Assembly: GCA_017308235.1 (NCBI GenBank)
Contig: JAFKFL010000011.1
Span: 490,936 to 554,935, forward strand
Direction: 5' to 3'
DNA: 64,000 nucleotides
Origin: Alphaproteobacteria bacterium
GTDB lineage: Bacteria; Pseudomonadota; Alphaproteobacteria; Reyranellales; Reyranellaceae
Made by a program: the position numbers and the translations under genes. Below, in pieces: positions 58,664 to 64,000 of the stretch; the first letter of the stretch is position 1, and each line of letters begins with the position of its first letter. The notes below the pieces were generated by a model. That model was not told where the DNA came from and did not search any database. It saw only the letters and a program-made list of their open reading frames with translations.

Positions 58664-60454
58664 ATGGACGAGCGTGACCTGCGGCGTCTGATCGGCCGCG
58701 TCAAGAACGGTAGCCTCTCGCGCCGAGGCTTCGTGCAGAGAATGATCGCAGTCGGGCTGACCGCACCGATGGCGACACAGCTTCTTGCCCATTCCGGCGT
58801 CGCGATGGCGCAGAGCGCGCCGACCTACAAACCCACCAAGCGCGGCGGAGGCGGCCTGCTGAAGGTCCTGTGGTGGCAGGGGCCGACACTTCTTAACCCG
58901 CATTTCGCGGTCGGAACCAAGGATCAGGACGGCTCTCGACTGTTTTACGAACCGCTGGCCGGCTGGGACCCCCATGGCAACCTGAGGCCCATACTGGCGG
59001 CCGCGATCCCCGGACGCGAAGACGGAACGCTGGCAGCCGACGGCAAATCGGTGACCTGGAAGCTCAAGAAGGGCGTCACGTGGCATGACGGCAAGCCCTT
59101 CACCGCCGACGACGTCGTCTTCAATTGGCAATACTCCAAGGATCCGGCGACAGCCGCGGTCACTGTCGCCAACTACAAGGACATCCTGGTCGAGAAAGTT
59201 GACGACTACACGATCACCATCAAGTTCGATAAGCCGACGCCGTTCTGGGCCAATGCCTTCGTGGGGCCGCAGGGCATGATCATTCCCAAGCATCTGTACG
59301 CCGACTACGTCGGGGCGAAGTCGCGCGATGCACCGACCAACCTGAAACCGGTCGGCACCGGGCCCTACAAGTTCAAGGAGTTCCGGCCGGGCGATATCGT
59401 GAGCGGCGAGATCAACACCAATTATCATATGGACAACAAGCCCTACTTCGACGCGATCGAGATGAAGGGCGGTGGCGACGCCGTATCGGCGGCACGCGCG
59501 GTGCTGCAAACCGGCGAATTCGACTTCGCCTGGAACATGCAGGTCGAAGACGAGATCCTCTTGCGCCTCGAGAAAGGCGGCAAGGGCCATGTCGTCATTT
59601 CCGATGGCGGCAACATCGAGCACATACAGCTCAACCAAACCGATCCCTGGACCGAGGTCGACGGCGAGCGATCGAGCCTCAAGACCAAGCACCCGACCCT
59701 TTCGGATCCGGCGGTCAAGCAGGCCCTGTCGATGCTGGTCGACAAGCAGTCGGTGCAAAAATATATCTATGGCCGCACCGGCGTTGCGACAGCGAACTTC
59801 GTCAACAACCCGGAAAAATTCCGTTCGAAGGACACCAAGTACGAATTCAACGTCGAGAAGGCGACGGAGATCCTCGAGAAGGCGGGCTGGAAGAAGGGTG
59901 ATGACGGGATTCGCGCGAAGGACGGCAAGAAGCTGAAATTCGTCTATCAGACTTCGATCAACCAGCCGCGCCAGAAGACTCAGGCCATCGTCAAGCAGGC
60001 CTGCCAGAAGGCCGGCATAGACATCGAGGTGAAGGCGGTGACGGCATCGGTCTTCTTCTCGTCCGATGTTGCCAATCCAGACACGTACACGCACTTCTAC
60101 TGCGATCTGCAGATGTACACGACCACCATGACGCAGCCGGATCCAGAGTTGTTCATGAACCAGTTCTGCTCATGGGAAGTTGCGACCAAGGAGAACAAGT
60201 GGCAGGGCCGCAACATCACGCGCTGGCGGAGCCAGGAATATGACGACAACTACAAGGCTGCTCAGGTCGAGATCGACCCCGTGAAGCGCGCGGCGATGTT
60301 CATCAAGGCGAATGACCTTGTGATTAACAATTACGTTGTGATCCCCGTGGTCGCTCGCCCAGGTGTCGTTGCCATGAATGCCAAGCTCTCCGCGCAGATC
60401 AGCGGTTGGGACAACAATACCTGGGCGATCCAGGACTGGTACAAGGAGACGTAA
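58664..60454 (+). CDS. ABC transporter substrate-binding protein, peptide/nickel (family 5) type
   Basis: 596 residues. A Tat-type signal is seen: SLSRRGFVQRMIAVGL near residue 17, then a hydrophobic stretch to AMAQ. The mature protein has the family 5 features VTWKLKKGVTWHDGKPFTADD and NTNYHMDNKPYFD. Length is in the upper range of the family. It should bind peptides, opines or similar in the periplasm and feed the permeases that follow. It is the first gene of the operon. Confidence 0.92.
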   Translation: MDERDLRRLIGRVKNGSLSRRGFVQRMIAVGLTAPMATQLLAHSGVAMAQSAPTYKPTKRGGGGLLKVLWWQGPTLLNPHFAVGTKDQDGSRLFYEPLAGWDPHGNLRPILAAAIPGREDGTLAADGKSVTWKLKKGVTWHDGKPFTADDVVFNWQYSKDPATAAVTVANYKDILVEKVDDYTITIKFDKPTPFWANAFVGPQGMIIPKHLYADYVGAKSRDAPTNLKPVGTGPYKFKEFRPGDIVSGEINTNYHMDNKPYFDAIEMKGGGDAVSAARAVLQTGEFDFAWNMQVEDEILLRLEKGGKGHVVISDGGNIEHIQLNQTDPWTEVDGERSSLKTKHPTLSDPAVKQALSMLVDKQSVQKYIYGRTGVATANFVNNPEKFRSKDTKYEFNVEKATEILEKAGWKKGDDGIRAKDGKKLKFVYQTSINQPRQKTQAIVKQACQKAGIDIEVKAVTASVFFSSDVANPDTYTHFYCDLQMYTTTMTQPDPELFMNQFCSWEVATKENKWQGRNITRWRSQEYDDNYKAAQVEIDPVKRAAMFIKANDLVINNYVVIPVVARPGVVAMNAKLSAQISGWDNNTWAIQDWYKET

Positions 60455-60475
60455 GCGCCGCGGCGGAGGCGTCGA

Positions 60476-61438
60476 GTGTCCCGGCAATATCTGATCCGGC
60501 GTCTTCTCATCGCGATCCCGAGCCTCCTCGGGATCAGCATTGTGCTGTTCACCGTCCTCGCGCTTGCGCCGGGCGATCCGTTCGGCGAACTGGCCAGCAA
60601 TCCCGCCATTCCGCCTGAGGTGGCGGCGAGTTTGCGCGCCAAGTTCGGCCTCGATGATCCTGTCTGGATCCGCTACATGCACTGGCTCGTGGCCATGGTC
60701 CACGGCGACTGGGGGTTCTCGTTCGCGAGCCGCATTAACGTCGATACACTGATCCTCCAACGGCTTCCGACAACACTTATCGTGATCGGCGCAGCGCAAA
60801 TCCTTGCGATCATCGTTGCGCTGCCGGTCGGCGTACTGGCCGGGACGCGCCCCTACTCGATCTTCGACCAGGTCGCCAACACGCTGGCCTTCATTGGCTT
60901 TTCCCTGCCGACCTTCTTCACCGGTCTGCTGCTGATCCTGATCTTCTCGGTGAGGCTCGACTGGCTGCCGATGGTCTATCGGGCTGACCTGGGCTCGACC
61001 GGCTGGACGTGGTTCGTCGCGGAGATCAAGCAGTCGATCATGCCGGTGGCCGTGCTCGGTCTGTTCCAGGGCGCGTCGCTGGTGCGCTATGTGCGGTCGG
61101 CAGTGCTCGATGTCGTCCGGCTCGACTATGTCACCACAGCACGGTCCAAAGGCATCGGCGAACGCAAGGTGATCACGCGGCATGTGGTGCGAACCGCGCT
61201 CATCCCGGTGGTCACGCTGGTGGCGCTCCAGATGCCGGTCGTATTCGGCGGCGCCATCGTCACCGAGCAAATCTTCCGGGTGCCCGGCATCGGCTCACTG
61301 CTGATCTCGGCCATGCTTTCCAACGACACGCCCGTGGTCATGGCGGTGACCTTCGTCTTCGCCTGTCTTGTGGTCCTCTTCAACCTTATCGCTGATATCC
61401 TATATGGCTGGCTCGACCCCCGTATCGCTTACCGTTGA
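60476..61438 (+). CDS. dppB: Peptide-type ABC transporter permease (DppB family)
   Basis: 320 residues starting at GTG behind GGAGG. It has six hydrophobic segments with IRRLLIAIPSLLGISIVLFTVL at the start and TARSKGIGERKVITRHVVRTALIPVVTL, the EAA-like cytoplasmic loop, near residue 225. It forms the channel with the following DppC-type permease. It overlaps that gene by 35 bases. Confidence 0.92.
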   Translation: MSRQYLIRRLLIAIPSLLGISIVLFTVLALAPGDPFGELASNPAIPPEVAASLRAKFGLDDPVWIRYMHWLVAMVHGDWGFSFASRINVDTLILQRLPTTLIVIGAAQILAIIVALPVGVLAGTRPYSIFDQVANTLAFIGFSLPTFFTGLLLILIFSVRLDWLPMVYRADLGSTGWTWFVAEIKQSIMPVAVLGLFQGASLVRYVRSAVLDVVRLDYVTTARSKGIGERKVITRHVVRTALIPVVTLVALQMPVVFGGAIVTEQIFRVPGIGSLLISAMLSNDTPVVMAVTFVFACLVVLFNLIADILYGWLDPRIAYR

Positions 61439-62360
61439 AGCGCCGACTGGCGTTTCTGTCGCCGCCAGGCCGGCGAAGAAGGCGCGCTTCTCGCCAAGCC
61501 TCGAAGCTTGGCGCCGATTTCGCCGACACAAGCTAGCGATGGCGAGCGCAGTCGTGTTGCTGGCAATCGTCCTGGCAGTCGTGTTGGGGCCGCTTGTCTG
61601 GCGAGTGCCGATCAATGAGATCGACTTCGCTGCGCAGCTCGCGGGCCCATCCTGGGCGCATCCGCTCGGCACAGACGACCTGGGGCAGGACATCCTCGCG
61701 CGGCTGCTCTATGGCGGCCGGATTTCGATCGCCGTTGGACTCTGTGCGATGCTGGTCGCGGCTGTGGTCGGCGTTCTGGTCGGAGCAATCGCGGGCATGT
61801 CGCGTGGAAGCGTGGACGCTGCCCTGATGTGGCTCGCCGATCTCTTCCTGTCGCTGCCGCAATTGCCTCTGCTGTTGTTGATCATCTATCTCTTCCGCGG
61901 TGCACTCACGAGTGTGTTCGGCAGCCAAGGCGGCATTTTCGTCATGGTGGTCGCCGTGATCGGCGGCTTGCGCTGGATGCAGGTCGCCCGACTGGTGCGT
62001 GCCCAGATCCTGTCGATCCGCGAGAAGGAGTTCATCGAGGCAGCGCGGGCGCTGGGCGCCTCGAAGGTACGTCAGGTCGTGCGCCATATCCTGCCCAATG
62101 CGATGGGCCCGGTGATCGTTGCTGGTACGATCGATGTCGCGGCCGCCATCATCGCCGAGTCGACGCTATCGTTCCTGGGGCTCGGTTTCCCGCCGGACAT
62201 TCCGACCTGGGGCAGGGTACTGTTCGATGCCAAGGATACGCTCGATGTCGCACCGCATTGGGCGCTGTTCTCGGGCGCAGCGATCTTCTTGACGGTCCTG
62301 TCTATAAACTTCATCGGTGATGGCCTACGCGATGCACTTGATCCGCGCCGTGTGCTGTAG
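61404..62360 (+). CDS. dppC: Peptide-type ABC transporter permease (DppC family)
   Basis: 318 residues from the ATG at 61404, inside the end of the previous gene. It has about six hydrophobic segments, [23 protein letters not shown] (the DppC N-terminal signature) and [26 protein letters not shown], the EAA loop. A later start would remove a variable N-terminal part. It pairs with the DppB-type protein. Confidence 0.9.
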   Translation: MAGSTPVSLTVEAPTGVSVAARPAKKARFSPSLEAWRRFRRHKLAMASAVVLLAIVLAVVLGPLVWRVPINEIDFAAQLAGPSWAHPLGTDDLGQDILARLLYGGRISIAVGLCAMLVAAVVGVLVGAIAGMSRGSVDAALMWLADLFLSLPQLPLLLLIIYLFRGALTSVFGSQGGIFVMVVAVIGGLRWMQVARLVRAQILSIREKEFIEAARALGASKVRQVVRHILPNAMGPVIVAGTIDVAAAIIAESTLSFLGLGFPPDIPTWGRVLFDAKDTLDVAPHWALFSGAAIFLTVLSINFIGDGLRDALDPRRVL

Positions 62361-62366
62361 GCGGGC

Positions 62367-63338
62367 ATGACCGACACGCTTCTGGATATTCGCGAGCTGA
62401 AGACGTGGTTCGCCACCGACGACGGCATGGTGCGGGCCGTAGACGGCGTCGACCTCAAGATCGGCCGTGGTGAGACCGTGGGGGTGGTGGGCGAGTCGGG
62501 CTGCGGCAAGACGGTGACCGCCCGTTCCGTCCTGAAGCTGATCGACATGCCTCCGGGCCGCTTCGAGGGCGGCCAGATCCTGTGGCAGGGCCGCGATCTC
62601 CTGCCCCTTGGCGCGGCCGAGATGGACAAGATCCGTGCCCGCGAAATCGCCATCATCTTCCAGGAGCCGATGACCTCGCTCAATCCGGTCTACACGGTGG
62701 GTGCACAGATCGCCGAGGTGCTCCGCGAGCACGAGAAACTCACGCGCCGGCAGGCGATCGACCGGGCCGCGGAGATGTTGTCGCTGGTCAATATCCCAAA
62801 CGCCAAGGCGCGTGTGCACGACTATCCGCACCAGTTCTCAGGCGGCATGCGCCAGCGCGTCATGATCGCGCTCGCGCTTTCCTGCCGGCCCAAGCTTCTG
62901 ATCGCCGACGAACCGACGACGGCGCTCGACGTTACCATCCAGGCCCAGATCCTCGAACTGATGCAGGAGATGAAGGAGCGCTTCGGCATGGCGATCATGC
63001 TGATCACCCATGCCATGGGGGTGGTGGCGGAAACCTGCCAGCGGGTGGTCGTCATGTATGCCGGCAAGGTCGTAGAAGAAGCACCGGCCGTCGCGCTGTT
63101 CGGCAATCCGCGCCACCCCTATACGCAAGGCCTGATCCGATCCATCCCTCGTGTCGACCGCGCCGCCGAGCACAAGGAGCGGCTCGAAGCCATTCAAGGC
63201 ACGGTGCCGAGCTTGCTTAATCCACCGCCTGGATGCCGCTTCGCGCAGCGCTGCCGATTTGCGTCGGACGTCTGCCGGCAGGCGATGCCGCCGCTCAAGC
63301 AGGTGGGACCCGGCCATTTCGTGCGGTGCGTGCTGTGA
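62367..63338 (+). CDS. dppD: Peptide-type ABC transporter ATP-binding protein (DppD family)
   Basis: 323 residues with Walker [10 protein letters not shown], a long loop, signature [14 protein letters not shown], Walker [12 protein letters not shown], and switch His in LITHAMGVV. The C-terminal Cys cluster ([19 protein letters not shown]) is the oligopeptide-transporter iron-sulfur-type motif seen in DppD/OppD. Length is normal. Its stop overlaps the next start (GTGA). Confidence 0.93.
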   Translation: MTDTLLDIRELKTWFATDDGMVRAVDGVDLKIGRGETVGVVGESGCGKTVTARSVLKLIDMPPGRFEGGQILWQGRDLLPLGAAEMDKIRAREIAIIFQEPMTSLNPVYTVGAQIAEVLREHEKLTRRQAIDRAAEMLSLVNIPNAKARVHDYPHQFSGGMRQRVMIALALSCRPKLLIADEPTTALDVTIQAQILELMQEMKERFGMAIMLITHAMGVVAETCQRVVVMYAGKVVEEAPAVALFGNPRHPYTQGLIRSIPRVDRAAEHKERLEAIQGTVPSLLNPPPGCRFAQRCRFASDVCRQAMPPLKQVGPGHFVRCVL

Positions 63339-64000
63339 GCAGTGGGACGCTGCTTTCGGTCAAGAAGCTGCGCAAACACTTTGCGGTCAAGGGCGGGATC
63401 TTGTCGCGCGAGATCGAGAAGGTGCATGCCGTCGATGGCGTAAGCTTCGACATCGGCAAGGGCGAAACCTTGGGCCTGGTGGGCGAGTCGGGGTGCGGCA
63501 AATCCACGACCGGGCGCTGTATCCTGCGTCTGATCGAGCCGACTTCGGGCGAGATCTGGTTCCAGGGCGCCGACGTGAGCCATCTCGACGGCGACGCGCT
63601 GCGCGCTCTGCGCCGAGATATGCAGATCATCTTCCAGGATCCCTATGCCTCGCTCAATCCGCGGCTGACAGTGGGGGCGATCATTGGCGAGGCACTGCAG
63701 ATCCATCGGCTCGCGAAGTCGCGGCGGGCGCTCGAGGAACGGGTGGTCGAGCTTTTGGAGACTGTTGGCCTGCAGGCCGATCACATGCGGCGTTTCCCGC
63801 ATGAGTTTTCGGGCGGGCAGCGCCAGCGTATCGGCATCGCCCGGGCACTTGCCGTCGAGCCCAAGCTGGTGGTGTGCGACGAGCCCGTTTCGGCGCTCGA
63901 CGTGTCGATCCAGGCGCAGGTCATCAACCTGCTCGAGGATTTGCAGGAGAAATTCAGCCTCACTTATCTCTTCATTGCCCATGATCTCAGCGTGGTCGAG
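63335..64000 (+). CDS. dppF: Peptide-type ABC transporter ATP-binding protein (DppF family), cut by the window
   Basis: 222 codons are visible from the GTG at 63335, which overlaps the dppD stop by four bases. Walker A is [10 protein letters not shown], the signature [15 protein letters not shown], Walker [13 protein letters not shown], and the switch His is in [10 protein letters not shown], where the window ends. The C-terminal domain is not seen. Confidence 0.93.
   Translation, partial: MSSGTLLSVKKLRKHFAVKGGILSREIEKVHAVDGVSFDIGKGETLGLVGESGCGKSTTGRCILRLIEPTSGEIWFQGADVSHLDGDALRALRRDMQIIFQDPYASLNPRLTVGAIIGEALQIHRLAKSRRALEERVVELLETVGLQADHMRRFPHEFSGGQRQRIGIARALAVEPKLVVCDEPVSALDVSIQAQVINLLEDLQEKFSLTYLFIAHDLSVVE

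Noticed and set aside
58664..64000. Nickel importer instead of a peptide importer
   Set aside because: The Tat signal and family 5 fold fit both; the Cys-rich DppD tail and gene order favour peptides, so nickel was not chosen, though it cannot be excluded.

Overview
The window looks like a chromosomal segment of a GC-rich alphaproteobacterium. The case rests on a purB / ATPase-inhibitor zeta (DUF1476) / purC / purS / purQ neighbourhood, many GTG starts, ATGA-type overlaps and several alphaproteobacterial gene families. A Rhodospirillales- or Reyranella-like organism is my best guess, but genus cannot be fixed from this sequence. I see no rRNA, tRNA, CRISPR array, complete insertion sequence or prophage. 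No stretch longer than 300 bases lacks a gene or a gene remnant.

Layout. 1-7750: purine biosynthesis (purQ, purS, purC, purB), broken up by a diiron ferritin-like protein, a minus-strand run (FAS1-type dehydratase, exported beta-carbonic-anhydrase-like protein, glycosyltransferase, methyltransferase) and the zeta subunit. 7800-13440: HAD phosphatase, MarC-type membrane protein, FAH-family hydrolase, TetR regulator, membrane class III cyclase overlapping a gamma-glutamylcyclotransferase. 13445-16340: an ArsR-led minus-strand operon (ArsR, SRPBCC, transglutaminase-like, DUF899, perhaps VOC) with a perfect palindrome over the ArsR start codon. 16480-24820: DUF72, esterase, MFS, PRC-barrel protein, glycogen-debranching-type glucosidase, GFA-like protein, amidohydrolase, second cyclase. 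24900-28735: a radC 3' fragment and the intact radC bracket an Ada-AlkA fusion that has lost its glycosylase core and a DHA2-type exporter. This looks like a small inserted islet. 28739-33840: map, CinA-N protein, AbrB-type permease, amidase, Asp/Glu racemase-like protein.

33890-40019 is a branched-chain-amino-acid-type ABC importer operon ending in a flavin dehydrogenase. It is followed by an exported HExxH protein, a creatininase-like protein, a Rieske oxygenase, a CinA homologue with an eroded C-terminal domain, a methyltransferase and an HtrA-like protease without a visible signal peptide. 46690-48025 is a GntR/SPFH operon with an operator over its promoter and probably a leaderless transcript. 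49051-52222 is a compact cluster matching the URC route of uracil catabolism (GTP-cyclohydrolase-II-like URC1, DUF1688/URC4, uracil phosphoribosyltransferase). 52750-57624 is a minus-strand operon (DUF2946, TonB receptor, BNR-repeat protein, TlpA-like thioredoxin, PCu(A)C chaperone) that reads as copper acquisition or delivery. 58664-64000 is an oligopeptide/dipeptide-type ABC importer behind a candidate sigma-54 promoter; its last gene runs off the window.

Several intergenic palindromic elements are scattered through the window. Four share the ends GGACCGCG...CGCGGTCC; three others are different families. They lie in gene gaps, often touching a stop or start codon.
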